DNA of 64,000 nt from Bombus terrestris. Taxonomy: Eukaryota; Arthropoda; Insecta; Hymenoptera; Apidae. The notes below the pieces were generated by a model. The model saw nothing but the letters and a program-made list of their open reading frames with translations, had not been told where the DNA came from and ran no database searches. Of the stretch, positions 1-14,486 are shown piece after piece. The translations under genes were made by a program, and so were the position numbers. How positions within the stretch are numbered: the stretch's first letter is position 1; each line of letters begins with the position of its first letter. The DNA lies in NCBI RefSeq assembly GCF_910591885.1, contig NC_063269.1:8866001-8930000 (forward strand), in the 5' to 3' direction.

Positions 1-3000
1 TTTTTTCAAACACTTTCCAGTTCACGCTCGTAGGAGGTACATCATTCGTTGAAAATCAAATTAAATTATTTGCGTAACTCGCTGGTTCTAATGAATAAAT
101 ATTTCCAGAATCTCAAGTTAAATACATTTTGAAATGTTCGTATCCTTTTCGCGAAACAATTTTCGCATGGTCGTTAAACCACCATTTTAGAGTTATATCA
201 GCTGTAAGTTACGGATGGGTCACTGTATGTGTTAAATTGTTTATGAAGTTAAAAATGCTGAGCCTCTCATTTATCCAGCATCGTGAATGAAAATATGTAC
301 ACGAGAAAGTTTTATTCTGCTATGTAACACTTTGAAAGCCAACTCTCTAGTGAGCAAAGGCATACACATACACACACGTGCAACAATCGATGTTGATATT
401 GAATTAAAGATCGTGTATACACATATACACACGTACATCGACAAACTCTTCTGCTGGAAATTGCTTTTGTGAAAAAAGAATATTAGGATATATAAATTTA
501 TGCTAATAAGTTATTTGTAAAATCATTCTTTGTTAATAACTGTAACAACGCTATAAAATTTAGCTCTGATATAAAATAACTTCGCGCAAACGGATAGAAA
601 ATTTTTAATGTAGCCTAAAATTTCGTTAAAGTAACAAATACCAACATTTCTTAAGCAAGTAAGCTTATATCAAAGTGATAAATGTAGTTATTCTACATGT
701 AGTGAGCGTTAAACCGCAATTCCCAACAAAGACAAATTAGGACTACAGGCTAGGTGAACATTTTGCAAACAATCGAGGACAGTCAACAATCTCGTCACGT
801 TCGCCTATGGGTTTGGATCTGGTTAACCAATTCGATAGATGCACAACCAGGAACTCGTTCCATCCGGTACGATATGCAGCTTTCCGCTGTCCATTACACA
901 GATAAAATTGTATCTCCTACAGTTACGTGCACAATGTTTCACCAAACTCTTCCGTCAATACCTGTTATAGGCCATCAAGCCTAGACAATGTCAAATGGAA
1001 TATGTTATATGTAACTCAAGTCATAAAATGAAAATTATACATATGAATAAGATTTTTACGAACATAGAAACTATATTTTGCTAAAAAAAAGAAAAATACT
1101 TCAGATATCGATATGCTATCTTTTTTAAACTAAAAAGGACAAACGTTTTAATCATTTGAGATGCGATAAGTTTGAAATAATAGCTGTTGCCAAATACAGA
1201 GAAATTTATTTTGAACATATTATTTCTCTAGAGTTAAGGATTTATTACTAAAAATAATTTTTACAAACTTTTTATGCGTAAGTCTGGTAAGAATGAATCT
1301 TTTTCTTAATGATCTTGACCAATTATTACATTTCATATGGAATTGACAAAGTGATCTAATGCTTACGAACGGAGATGTACATTTTGTATTTCGAAGAATA
1401 CAGTTTATCAGGCTCTATAATATGTATCAATTTATACAAACTCGCTCATATATCTTGTTAATTATAACAAGAGGAAACGACACTTATATAAATTAACCGA
1501 TATCACTCTCCTTTCATAATTGCTACAATTGCTTATCACACATTTGCGTCTCACTATAATCTTCTCACACTCCCACAATCTGGGACGTTCACGAATTCCC
1601 GCCGGTATAACTCCCACTTCATTCATTGCTCTCCCAATTCATTCTCTACCAATTACTTATACATTTACTTGTAATATTAATTGACCTACATATTGAAATA
1701 AACTGTCCTACTGAAACAATTTTTTTTAAATAACTGCCTGTTATATATTTTGCATATGACGCTTAATATCACGTATAAATTAAGAGGGAAAAACAGTGCG
1801 TAAAGCACGCTCTCCACACCTCATAAATTCCATTTCCCTAATTTCCATATATTTCGATACTTGAAGGTAGTTCTTTGTAAAGCAGAACTCTGCAAATTAA
1901 TTCGCTGCTGGTGTCTGCTCAACGGAGCATAGAAAACAGCGGTTGATTTCGAACAAACGAGTGTACTGCGATAATATATGTGCGAGGTGTCCATTAATTT
2001 TGAGGCTCGTGGACATTTTGCTATTGCTTTTCGACGAATCTTGTTCGATCGATGTATCGTGATACATATTTCAGGAAATTATTTCTATTGCATGTAAATA
2101 AAATATTTTTACAAAGTCTATAAATACATTACATTTTTTCATAAAAAATACTTTCATCAACTAGACGCTTCTCTCCTGATATTAGAAAAGATGAACATTA
2201 TTCAATAGATCAATGAAAACGCATCAAGTAAAATTAACGCATAACTAACGCGTTAAGTTGAAAGTACTAACGTCAATAAAACGAAAAAATAGCGAATAAA
2301 ATATTTATGAAATTTATTAAATTAATGTATCGATTATTAAGTTAATCTGATCCATTATAATCTACCAGTTTTCATTCATTGAGACAAATCGACAACAACA
2401 CTCTAAACCAGTCGAATCTCTTGATATCAAGCCTTGGTTTGTCATGTTTGCTAAATATTGTTTCGAACTTGTACGGAGCTGTCTTCGAACTCCTTCATCA
2501 TACAAATCTCTCTTCCATTATGGTCTGTATTATGAGAAATGCCGTGAATCAATACAACCTAATACATATACATTAAATTGATTTAAATATTTTCCTGAAT
2601 ATATTCGATTTGCAGATAAATAAACGATACTTTACAGCATTAAAAGAGAATAATTTTAATTCCTAATCGACATGCTTATCATTTGTACGAACTACGCTGA
2701 TCGTGCTACGTACACATAAACAAATTCCATTTCCTCGGCATCAATCAATCGAATACGTTATTTGCTTTCCATCAGTTCTACTATTCAGTGATTCCTCGAA
2801 AAGTTAACAGCTTCCTCGAATAAACAGTAAACATCGATGGAAATAGAGTATTGACGAAGATTTTCCACTTCGTACCACATTCCGCAATATACGTTCGGCG
2901 TATTAAAAGTTTCCAATAGAAAGACCAAAAAGAAAACATCGCTTGTGCGTTGCTTTGTGGTCATTCGAAAATAATGTTTACTCTGTTCGAATGGAAAAAA

Positions 3001-3430
3001 TATCGCCCATGGTATACGTGTAGTGATCGCTCCAGACAGTGAAAGAAGCGTCGGAAGAGCATAGCCGAAATGAAAAAGAGACAAAGAAGAACAATCTTCA
3101 ATTTGTGCTGCAGATTATTGCGACTAACGTGGCATTTCCCTCGATTTGCCGTGGCCCGATTAAACGACTCCCTACGACGTCGTTATCGACATCCGAATTA
3201 CCGGACATAGGGGAAAGGGTGGGTAGGCAGGGAAGACAAATAGCAATGAGATGAAATATTTTATGGGACTCCAGTTGAATATTTTATTGCAATTCGAAGA
3301 TTTGGCTTACGAACATAACGTTAGTATATATAACTCTAGGTGGATTTAAAATAATGCCACTTAGAAATAGGGCAATTATAATAATAGATAGGAGAATTTA
3401 TTCTACAAGTATTAAGAAATCAAAATAATT
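1..3430. other. AT-rich spacer, no gene seen
   Basis: Open frames at 754-984 and 3039-3254 (+) and 2785-3084 (-) start at non-ATG codons or lack splice context. No repeat or RNA gene stands out. The block at 2985-3255 is less AT-rich than its surroundings and might be a regulatory element. Confidence 0.5.
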
Positions 3431-3439
3431 TATATAATT

Positions 3440-3590
3440 AAAAAGTCAAAATAATTTATAGAAAGTTCAATGATGCAAAACTCTACAAAATGCACATAAT
3501 ATGCAAAAATATACGAAATATCCAAAATGTAGTACACGTTATGATATTTAGTGAATAAGATAAATATTTGCATACGGGTAGGATTCATTT
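3440..3590 (-). mobile_element. Fragment of the AT-rich MITE family (copy F)
   Basis: Shares an ordered run with 6857-7000, including CATAATATGCAAAAATATAC and later ACACGTTAT. Reverse-complemented, it also resembles the interior of the copies at 33.2 and 59.9 kb. The ends are eroded. Confidence 0.4.
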
Positions 3591-3599
3591 GTTTAAACG

Positions 3600-5844
3600 T
3601 TTTTTATTTAAGGACTTTTGTCTACGTGAATAGATAGCCCATAATACAGTGAATTTATGCGTGTCAATTATTCTCAAATGCATAGTGTTGCTACTTGGCA
3701 GCATATCTATATTTCCTAATGTACCGGACATATAACGCTTATTGCATAGTGTGCTCTAATGTACTACCATGGTATAGAGCATAGGCGTACGCGAATAAAT
3801 GGATCGTCTGCACAAAATAAACTTTTTTATTTTAAGCTTACCCGTCACGGCCTAAATATTTCAGTGTTATTTGTATCTACTGTTTACTTTTATATTTAGA
3901 AAATTATTACGTTGAAATGATTTAAAAATTGCGATACACAATGAACGAGGTAGATAGTTGTTCGAAATAATTTGTTTGCATGTGTCACACATATTGTAGT
4001 TATCTGACAAGGACCTATTTCTCTAAATAAAAAACATTTTGTAAACGTTAGGTGGATTAGCCTCATTCGTCGTTTCTACAATTTTGTAACACATAAATGT
4101 GTCAGTTCGAAATATTTTACTACTTTTGAAAAAATTAGGCATTTAGGAACTAAGAAGATCAAAAACTGTTAAATAAGTTAGTTTCTTCTCTCATTTTTTA
4201 ACCTTCCGTACAAATTCTATTTTTAAAAAACACTCAAATTTTTCATTTTGGAAATTTTATTACTATGTACTGACGTTACTATAATCGATCGTGTCATTAA
4301 TCAACTTTCTAATAATCGAGATTCTGCTGCAATTTGTTCGAAGTGTATATAAAGCCGAATATAGAACCGAATATAAAACCGCAGAAGAAGTATGTTCCAC
4401 AAAGATTCTATCAAATAACTTATAAAAGGGTTTAGAACCTCCCAAATACTTTCTCAGTGAAAAACTAAAATAAAACGTTTCTTTATACTGTCTAAAAACT
4501 AGCGCGCGTGTAAAGTGTAGATATAATCAGTGCTTTTACCTCTGGGATACATCCTTCTAAGGATGAGAATAGGACAAAAAAGAAGTGACAGCGAAAAAGA
4601 ATTATGTATTTAGAACGAAAGTGTGCAAACTGGAAAATCAAACTTCCTCGTTTTCAGCTACATTATTTAGCAGCAATGTTCTGATGGAAGTTTGCTTCGT
4701 ACATTTTTCACAAGAAAGCTATGAAGCTTCATTCTTCGAGAAAGATCACCCTTACTTCACTCAGAGTACGTCACCACCAAATACAGGAAACGAAATATAC
4801 TGTCTTCCGATTCGGATAATAATAAAATACCATTATTCTAGCGTTTGCCTTTCTCGAACGTACAGAAATACACGAATGAAATTTCAACCGTAAAATCAGT
4901 ATGTAAAAGCTATTTTCACACTTGAGTTAAATTCATATTCATATTCATAAACACTATTCATATAAAAAAATATGTCGTTTTAACGAAAGACGTTTAAGCT
5001 TTTTTAAACGATATTAAGTATTCGTAATTTTTAACAAAATATGATCATAATTATAAATGAGTACATTTATGATTACAATATATAGAACTATATGGTTCTA
5101 TTTATGCGTGAACAACTAGATGTGTCAAATATTTATCGGTTCAATTAAAACGTTCAACTTTGTTGGTTCATTTATATGAATGATTTAAATTGGTAAAGTT
5201 AATAAATAATAAAGTTAATAGAATTATCATTGTATCTTTTATTTTAAAAATTGTGTAATAAATGACTGAGGTCGTCTATATACGTAATCAAAAAATAATA
5301 TTCATAAATATAGTCGTGAATATTAAAAAATCACAATATGGGTAGGATGGAATATAATTAAAAGCATACATCATCACTGATATCAAGCACATGGTATCAA
5401 ACAATGATACATCGTCGTTCGATGTTATACAGGTAAAAAATTTATTCGTATCGGAAATAAAGTATAAATAAGTAACGTACTGGCAAATTTTTGTTCTTAT
5501 TTGTTTTGAAAATTAATCATTTTACCACAATTTTAATAAAAGGAATAAAATTGGAATTATAAAAAGCACTTATAACTGGAAATACATAACTTCGAATGAT
5601 GCTGTAAAGAATTAATTTCGCCTATTTTGTTAAATCATCTATAACACCTTGCACAGAGAAATGAAATGATCTATGAACTACTTCACGTAAAATTATTCTA
5701 TCATCGAGTTTCCTTTAAACACAAAATAAACATAGCTAACATTTTTCGTTGTTATCCTTGAATAAATTTTACTCTCCTGTCTTTATTTTCTCATTTAAAT
5801 TTTTCAAAAATATATTGCTGCATACACATAAGAACTGAAAGAAA
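3600..5844. other. AT-rich spacer, no gene seen
   Basis: Contains a 102-codon frame at 4585-4893 (+) that starts at GTG and has no splice or composition support. Otherwise only low-complexity AT sequence. Confidence 0.5.
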
Positions 5845-5912
5845 GTGTCGGTCCTCATAGAGGAAATCGAACATGTGATATCTCGTTCCTGTCAGTTGAG
5901 CCAACCAACCCC
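5845..5912 (-). repeat. tRNA-like relic with A-box and B-box strings
   Basis: On the minus strand TTGGCTCAACTGAC resembles an A box, and about 25 bases later GTTCGATTTCC resembles a B box, followed by the small hairpin TCCTCTATGAGGA. The T-stem does not pair and no clean anticodon arm forms, so this is not a working tRNA. It is either a decayed tRNA or the head of a tRNA-derived SINE. Confidence 0.35.
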
Positions 5913-6856
5913 TAAGCAAGTTCGCGCAAGCGTCCTCGATAATTTCTCACAGACTCCTTCTTTCTAAATAAGGAAATTCCGATCCTACATGTATATACAT
6001 ACAATGTATTTAACAAACATATTAATAAAACATATTCGTTCACATTTCAAACAACTCTTTTCTAATGTTAAATCATTAACTTTTTCATTTCGAAAAATAT
6101 TTCGAGAACTATTTAACTGATTTTTAATAATAAGATTTTTTGTTAGTAATGAAAAGATCTTAAAACAACTTTGCAAAAGTTGCTGAAAAATCTGTTCTCT
6201 AAAATATGTTTCGCATGAAACACCTAATACAGACCAAATATTTCCATCCTTGTGTGCAGCAAATCTCATTCACAATCTAAATATCATTCCAAGGATAAAG
6301 CTTCCAATCTTCGTATTTTTCTCGCAAATAACATGAAGCAATTCCAATAACAACTCGTCGGAAACAATTCGTTCATAGCATAAGACAAGCATCTGGTCAT
6401 AAAGCTGAATCCTCGACGGCATACAACGAATACATATATCGAATAACGATTCTAACGCATGCGACAGATGTAGAACATGGAACCAGCGCGCGTTCTATAT
6501 CATTACTTTCGTAATTCAACGTATCTGTGATTTCCATAGAAATCTTTCATACTCCCCGGTAGCGTGACGACAAACAATTGTAACTTCTACAAAATCTGGA
6601 TAAAAGTACATTACATTTGCCCCAAATTTCTACATGAAATTTATATAAAATATGTATACGTTATTGCTAGTACATTGAATATACTTAAAAGCAAATTTTT
6701 ATAAATACAGTTAAGGAAACGGATAATGTTACCTAAATATTATAATGCATACTTCCTCTCGGATACTTTGTATATTTTAGAATATTATTATGCATCCTGT
6801 ACGTTTTCACGCATTTAAATAATCCACATAATGTCTAATGATAATAAGTATACACA
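5913..6856. other. AT-rich spacer, no gene seen
   Basis: A 94-codon minus frame at 5985-6269 has AT-rich random composition. No other structure was seen. Confidence 0.45.
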
Positions 6857-7000
6857 GGACTTTCATGCATTTATGGAAAATTTCAATGTACAAAAACGTA
6901 AAGAGTGCGCATAATATGCAAAAATATACAGAACATTTACAGTGAAGTATATACACGTTATAAAGTTTACAGGATGAAATAAATCCATTTAGGTTTCATT
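6857..7000 (-). mobile_element. Fragment of the AT-rich MITE family (copy G)
   Basis: Follows the reverse complement of the 59.9-kb copy in order: TTTATGGAAAATTTCAATG, then CATAATATGC, then the ATTTACAGTGAAGTAT region. Its left end near 6857 corresponds to the CTGC end of the full copies but has lost that motif. Confidence 0.4.
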
Positions 7001-9060
7001 CTTTCATTCGTCCTTCATAAAGAAATGATTTTGTCTATTGTTTAGCAATGAGATTCGTGAACTCGTAAATCAAAAATATTACTCGCAGATACATGTACGA
7101 TAACGCCAAGGGAATGATTTTTATGTAGTAAATACTTATCTGCTTCTCTCTCATATACCTTGACTTTTATCAGAAATAGACGTTTGTTGTATCTCTGTGA
7201 CACAAAGAGGGACTGGAACAATTAATGAAGCTGGAATTATAAAGCGAGAGTTGCAGATGACTCGTTCCATCTTGTAACAATTGGAAGAAGGGAAACATTT
7301 CGCGGAAAGGAATAATTGCTGCTGTTGGTAGCTACTGCTATTGGAAGAAACGTTTAATCACAAGTACATCAGTGTTTGAATTTCCATTTCATTACTCATC
7401 GTATTCCCGCAATATTTAGCAATCCAAGATGTTTATCTTTCCTTATTTACTTATCCTTTTTTTTAAATAAAAGAGAGATCCAAATACGCTGAATTAATTA
7501 ATTGAATGAAGATTGTTGTCATTACAAAAACTTTCGAACAATGTGCCCAGAATACGACGTACGTATCGTTTATTAGTATCCTTTCCTTTTGTATTAAATC
7601 CTATCTTTAGTTGCACGCGCTTTTAGTTTTGCCATGATATTCTCCTTTAACAGCAATCTAACTAATATTAGAAACCTAGAAATACGAACAGCGACTAGAA
7701 ATGCAAGTATGTACGTGAGTCTTGAAAAAGAAAGAAAAATCAATAAAACGCTGTAGCTCAATGGAAAGAAGCAATAAATATTCTATACGTGTATCTATAT
7801 ATGCATGAGAAGAATAGGCACTGAGACATTAACACTTGAATGGAAAAAATTCTAATGCAATTTCTTAGAAAGATTTTAGTACAAGCAATTTACCTAATCC
7901 CTAGAAAAAAAGATAATGTTATAAGATCAACTACAAAAATTTTTTTAATATATTTTAATACCATAATCTTTATGCTATAGTATATCGTTTCAACTAACAA
8001 TTCAAGAACATAGTTAAAACATTTATGAATTTACATGATATTAGAAATACTACAACATATCTAACAATACATCTTATAATGTATATATCTTTGGAAAACA
8101 AGAATTCTAAAAATACTTAAACTACTATAAGAATGGTAACTGCATAATTTATTGAAATTTATTGTACACGTATAGGTAATAAAACAAAAATAAAAGGAAC
8201 ATGTGTATATAAGTGCAACATTTTTATGTACGATCAACACTTTTCGCTAATATTTTAAAGATACAAATTCTCGTTGCTTCTTTTAGTATCATGCATTATA
8301 CTTTCTAAAAGAAAACATTCAAAGCTTTCAACAGCAACCAGCCAGCTTCAATAGCCAGCAGTTACATTTCCTTTCACGTTTTTCGATATTCCCATCGTTA
8401 CGGATAAATTCCGATCGTGTATCAATGTGGCTTCGATCTTCACTGGCTTTCAAACTACAATTTTCGGTAATATTCGAGTGACCATTGGTGGAGTACACGT
8501 AAAAATTTCGCAAATGTAACCAATTTTTGAAATTTTCGTTTTTTTCGTGCTTTCTGTTGCATAACGGAACGATGACTGAACGGAAACTACTCACATACAG
8601 TACATTTTAGTCCCTTCATCCATGAGCTTCCGGTGATGTGACGCTTTTATCACTCATTCGGATTTCATTTTTATCAAAAAGATCGTGTCTCCTATTGCGT
8701 CACGTATCAGAACGTGCAAAGATATTGTAATAGAGAATTCTAACTCTTTTAAAACTGATTATTTATATTTCGTGATTTCTGCAATTTTACTAATGACATT
8801 AATCGACCTTTTAAACACTTATTGCGACCTTTTACGTATTAAAGAACATCAAACAAAATTAATATAAGGTACAACAAAATCATCATTTTTTCTTATCCAT
8901 AAAAGCAAATGCATTTTTTTAATGATCAGATTAATTATAAAGGTGATGGCGCACATTTTAAATTATTTTCTTTAGCTACATTTTACTCTCATAGAATACA
9001 GAAATAATTGTAAGATTTACCTGTGATTTCGTTCGCTATATTTAAGCAAGGCACTGCTAC
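7001..9060. other. AT-rich spacer, no gene seen
   Basis: An 88-codon minus frame at 8328-8594 lacks an ATG context and splice support. A tRNA-like A box near 7751 was rejected because it has no B box. Confidence 0.45.
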
Positions 9061-9081
9061 CATGATTGTTATCCAGAACAC

Positions 9082-9330
9082 TTGCGAAACAATGCTTCAA
9101 ACTTGTTAAAATGCCAACACCTGTTTCTGAAATTCCCTAAGGGTAACCTTAATCTCTCAGGCGAACCAAAATCGGGCCGGTCAGTCGACTTTGATAATGA
9201 AGCACTTAAGACTTTGGGTGACGTACACCATTATTTAGCGGAAGAGATTGTAGAAAGTTCGGATTCATTCATCGCTACTTAACGAGGATTTATGAGAGAG
9301 CAAAGTTCGAAAATTTGGCGAACAAATTCC
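9082..9330 (+). pseudogene. Relic of a mariner transposase, N-terminal part
   Basis: A 66-codon frame contains GNLNLSGEPKSGR, then VDFDNEALKTL. This is the linker between the two helix-turn-helix parts of mariner transposases, where the family shows a GDxSLxDxPRSGRP-like string followed by (D/E)xxLKxL. The frame ends in TAA where the second helix-turn-helix should begin, and no catalytic DDD region follows. The fragment is therefore truncated and decayed. No terminal repeats were found nearby. It is part of a selfish DNA element with no host function visible. Confidence 0.6.
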
Positions 9331-12300
9331 AACCAGATTACCAGTAATCGTGCGTCGACTAATAAATATTTGAATTTAAGAAATGAATATGCATGATTTT
9401 TCATGATATTATAATGTTCGTAGAACCATTTCAAGAAATGTATTTCTATTATTCGTAATTAATAAGAAAAGCAATTTTTCATATAGGCTAGAAAAAATTC
9501 GGTCCCGAAAGTATTAACTATAGTTCAGATTTTTACCAGTAAATGCCACCTCGTCTTAGTCTCGTTCTCGAAAACCTATAAATTTGCATTCACTGTAAGC
9601 ACTTTGAGTTATATTCATGGATAAAAAAGTGTGATTTATTAGAAAGAAGCAGTCATAAAATACTTAATATTAAGATAGAATTAAAAAAAATGTATTTGGT
9701 ATTAAAATTACAAAATTCTAATTTAATATACACATAAAAATAAACATTCTTATTATAATTGTGACATTTAAATAGTTTTCTTAAAAAATTCTGATTTTAA
9801 TCGTAAATAAAATTGTGCAAGTCACATATACGAATTATACGATTTTCGAATTTTGTTATCTGAATATAAAATTGACAAAACTTGAAATTCATAATACGTA
9901 TAAAAAAAGCTTCACATGTATCTATTTATTAATCTATTTAATTTTTCTGATATTAAACATCATAAATATCCATATACAATAACTTTAAGGAATTACATTA
10001 GAAACTTGTACTAATAAATTCATTACTTTCCACAATTATTATTTACGTCTCATTGATATATAACAATAATAATTTATTGTAAATTCCATGATCAAATTTC
10101 AAATATCCCTCACAACATATCCACGCGAGAAATTAAACCTATTCGCGTCATGCTATTAATAATTTTCGTTCACATATAAATTGTGATTTTTGGTAGATAA
10201 AGTGAAAAGATAGAGGATCGTTTGTTGAAAATATTATAGCAATCACATCAGGAAAATGAATAATAAAGTGATGGTATTCACCGTATAGAGGGCGTCGGTA
10301 ACTCGGTCAAATTAACATTCTCTAGCTGACACTGCGTTAATTGCAAAAGTTTTCTTGGGCGATGAAAGTGATAAAGTGTCGACTAAAGCTATGGCTGTGT
10401 AAAGCAGCCTGCATAACAGGGAGATCGTTGTCGAGTACGGTAGAACTTTTCATCGTTGCGAATAAAAGTAGATCAAGCTTCAGTCGCATAGAACAGCGAG
10501 ATTAAGAAACGTCTCGAGTGAACACTTTGAAATACGATAGAGGTCAATGCCAATCCCTTGAGGGATTCCTTTTACATCAAAAAGTATTTTCGTTTTCTTG
10601 AATTTATTGGAATCGACGGAAATACAAAAAAAAAAAAAAAAAAAAATCGAAATAAACTGTAAAAATGAACCACTTGTTAAGCTGTAGATTATATTAACGT
10701 TTTGCGATTTTTCTAAATTGATAAACATAAATATGACGCATCGAACTTTTGTATTGGAAAATCATATCGATCCTTTTATATCAAAGAATCAAGTACGACC
10801 TTTTGTTCCTATTCGTTTATTCTGACTATATAGAGTTTGATGCTTCTCTAATATTCCTTATTATTGATGCATATGTCGTGTCGAAGCAATTATTTAAATA
10901 ATACTATCGACAAAACTGTTACAATTTTATCTTTATCCGTTTTGAGAAAATGACTTAAAAAGTTAACGAAAGCAGTGGATGATGTATTTGAGATAGTCGT
11001 CATTACTTAAAATAAAAGCACTTCTGACAGGAAATAAATTTTAAATACTAATACAAAATAAGAAGGCGATGACAGAACAAACGAATGATATTTTGTATCT
11101 ACTATTCACCATAAATTACATGGGAGCGATGTATAACACAAGAAGGGTCATGAGGGATCAGACTCTAGATGCCTACCCAGCCAACGGTCTCGTTAATTGC
11201 TATGACACAATTTCAGGTTCATGATATGTCAATAGCTAAGGGAGTTAGGGTTCTATAAATGCACATGCTTACCAAATGTGAATTAATTAATGACTTTCAA
11301 CGCCCGCCTTACAGGGACAATGCACCTTTGCTGATAACTCTAAAAGATAACTCTAGAACTTATCGATCTACGTATATATAGAAGATCTAAGTTTTCAAAT
11401 GACTTAACAAATTGGTAAAAAATTAGTATATCGATATTAATTTTGTAAATTCATTTAAATATCCATATATTGGCATATATTACTTCTGGAAAGTTAGGGA
11501 TTGATTAATGGTTAAATACAAATAGTTCGGCTATAAATACTCATAAAACACAATTAACCGTAACAATAATATGTATGTAATACATAATAACATATATATA
11601 TGTAAATATCTTGTTTTTGGAGTAAAACAATGGACAAAATACGGATCATAATGTGTTCGGCTAATTTCAAACATAAATTGACATCTAATAAATATTACTT
11701 AATAGCACTGTTAGTAACTAATTTCTGAATGAGTTCATGAAATCGCCCGTTTCATATTATGCAATAACCTATCTAATATTTCACATATTTACCTATTATC
11801 ACCTATCTAATATTCAAATATTTCACATTATCTTAAAACATGATTTCTCGGATTCGGATACTTCGGTGGTTAAATGAATAAGCAACTTGAAGGGATACTA
11901 CGATACCAAATTACAAACTCATATGTAGCTGTTGTACTGTTTGAATATTTAACGATAATTGGATTTAGTATCTCGATTTGAACATTCGGGAAATTTGTGC
12001 ACGATCTGCACCACTAATGTTCGTTAACTCTCTTTCAGTTAATTAAACACATAGTATTTTCGCAAACACATATATAGATCTGTACGGCATTTCGAATAGC
12101 GCTGTCTCAGTTGAAAACACTTTTAATGAGTCGATCAATATTCGTACATACAACGAAATCAGCCCCGAGCTCTTCAGTTTAAGCCTACTGAAGATCCATT
12201 TACATACATGAAGCGTTACTTCCATGCTTGTTAACCTCCTTTCTTCGCAGTAGGAAATAAGCCAAGAAGGTGGACTTCGCGAAGCAATTCGTCGAGGATC

Positions 12301-14339
12301 ATTACGTAACATGAAGGCATATTAATATTTGTGTCCGATATTCTATTAAATGTAGAACTACTCTACATATTCTCAATAAAAATTTTATATATTTTTGTAT
12401 CGTTATTCTCTTTTATCACATTTATAAGTTTATTTTTCCAAAGATCGTGGTTTCGCTTAAAAATAGACTTAAAGAAATAATTAGAAATAAAAGCAAGAAA
12501 TAAAAATAATTCTGATAAATAAAATTACATAAGATGATGCGTAAAATGTGTTGAAATTTAATATAAATCATGATTTATTAACTAATGTCCATAAACACGT
12601 TTTTATATAAACATATCGCTGTATTAAAATATCTCTGCTTATACTATCGAAGTTTTTAAAATAAAGCATCACAGAATAAACCTTTATGTAAACTGAGCTA
12701 AGAAGGAAATTGCTGTGCTCAAACAGCCTCTCTTCCACTTATCTGACTGCTGTCACCCTCTTCCTTCCCAGAAAACTAAAACTGACATTAAATGCTATCT
12801 CTTCCATAAATTTAAATCTATTATATATATGTAGAAACTAATATTTAAAACATATATTAACCAATGAGGAGATCGTGGAGAAAAGATTAATATAGAAACA
12901 AAAAGAAATAATCCGTTGATCTTATTACCTTTCACTGTTGATCAAATGTATTTCTTCGAAAAAAGAAAATGTTTAATGAATTATTATAGAGAAATTCTTG
13001 GAATAGAGGATATTCCCTGATTAACTCAACTATTATTATTAGAATTTGTATTCCTGTTTTCTCCTAGAATATACATTCATACACGAGTGTACTCGTATTC
13101 CTTAACACATTCGTTATTTATTATCAATAGAAGCTTTTTTTTTTAATTAAAATTATTTATATGTAACAGAACTTCATCCTCGCAATTTACCTTTAAGAAT
13201 TGCAAATTAAACCATTTATCCTTCTTAAAAAGGTACTCCATTTTCATGATGTCATATAAACTTATCGATTACTCTTACTTAGTCCAAATGCAGCATATTG
13301 AGGTCATAATGACTCAAGATATATTTGTCGAATTATAGGAAGATGCGCTCGTTATAATATGTGTTTGTCTTTCTTAACGATAATAATTGATTTACATACA
13401 AATTTAACATTACGAATTCAGCAAATTTCTCTGCGATTTTATAATGTATTTTTTGTAAGTATATACAATTATTTAAAAAACACATATGTACTCATAATAT
13501 AAAAATCTATAAAATATCAAAAGGTACGATATATTTAATTTGTGTTTCAAGCGAATTACCAGCCGTTATTACAAAGATTAAGTTTGCACAAGATAAAACA
13601 TTATTTTTATTCATACGTGTCCGTGTACGCGCGTGTGCCTCGATCACAATTTGTATACTACTAACGGACTCTATTCACGATACTGTGAAACTACTCTTAC
13701 CATTTTCATATCACATGCGATATTACCGGCTCAGTCCAAAGAAATGCATATACATTTATGAATGTATGTATATATATCTAATCGCAAAGTTAAGTTATTT
13801 TTGCTATGTTATTTCTAAAATGAAAATAATAAATTTATTAAAATAATTCATTATTTCGTATTGTTACTTTTTATTTTATTTTAAATCAAATGTGCTCAAG
13901 TCTATATCATATTCATAATTTCATAATTACATTTAATTTGAACATTTAAATCCCTGTTACTGTTTTATAAAATTGTTATAATCTTATTCTATAGCGGATC
14001 AGTAAGGTCACAAACAGAAATATCAACGGGGCTCTGGAATTCATATTTAAGAGCGTACTGATATTATGTCTATTTTATTTTACATCTATACTTTGTTTGC
14101 AATAAAAACCTTTTGAATTTCGAACAAAAAGAAATCTTTAATAGAGGTGTCTTTGTTTTGTACTAAATAGAGCTGATGAATTAGTACACTGAACTTGATA
14201 CAAAGAAAATTTAATTAATCATTAATTTTATCTAATAAGGCATAAAAACTGATGTCACTCGTTGATTGGTGTTACATTATAATATTTACTATACGAATGT
14301 CATGTTCTTTTTCTATTCCCTCTTCGTTTTTCCAGTTCT
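9331..14339. other. AT-rich spacer with two slightly GC-richer blocks
   Basis: Blocks at about 10.28-10.56 kb and 11.13-11.35 kb have more even base use and could be regulatory. An 89-codon minus frame at 12043-12312 lacks splice support. A 21-base A run sits at 10626-10646. No gene was identified. Confidence 0.45.
10626..10646 (+). repeat. Poly(A) run of 21 bases
   Basis: Pure A tract. The bases before it do not look like a retroelement tail, and no target duplication was seen. Confidence 0.95.
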
Positions 14340-14486
14340 CTCATGCACACACTGTCTTTATATATATATCCATAATGTAAACATGCAACCTAACCAATAT
14401 ACCGTATGCCGGACTACGAGCGAGTCAACTTATTGTAGATAAGTGAACTAAGTCAATTAAGTGTAACTTTCTAATTGTAGATTACA
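14340..14486 (+). promoter_or_regulatory. Probable promoter and 5' untranslated region of nibrin
   Basis: The 150 bases before the nibrin ATG include a TATATATATA stretch near 14361 and an AT-rich leader. The sequence TTTCTAATTGTAG ends six bases before the ATG and looks like a splice acceptor, so a short leader intron is possible. No core promoter element decides the transcription start. Confidence 0.3.

Noticed and set aside
7745..7820. A tRNA-like start, TAGCTCAATGG at about 7755
   Set aside because: It resembles an A box, but no B box or pairing T-arm follows within 100 bases and no cloverleaf forms.
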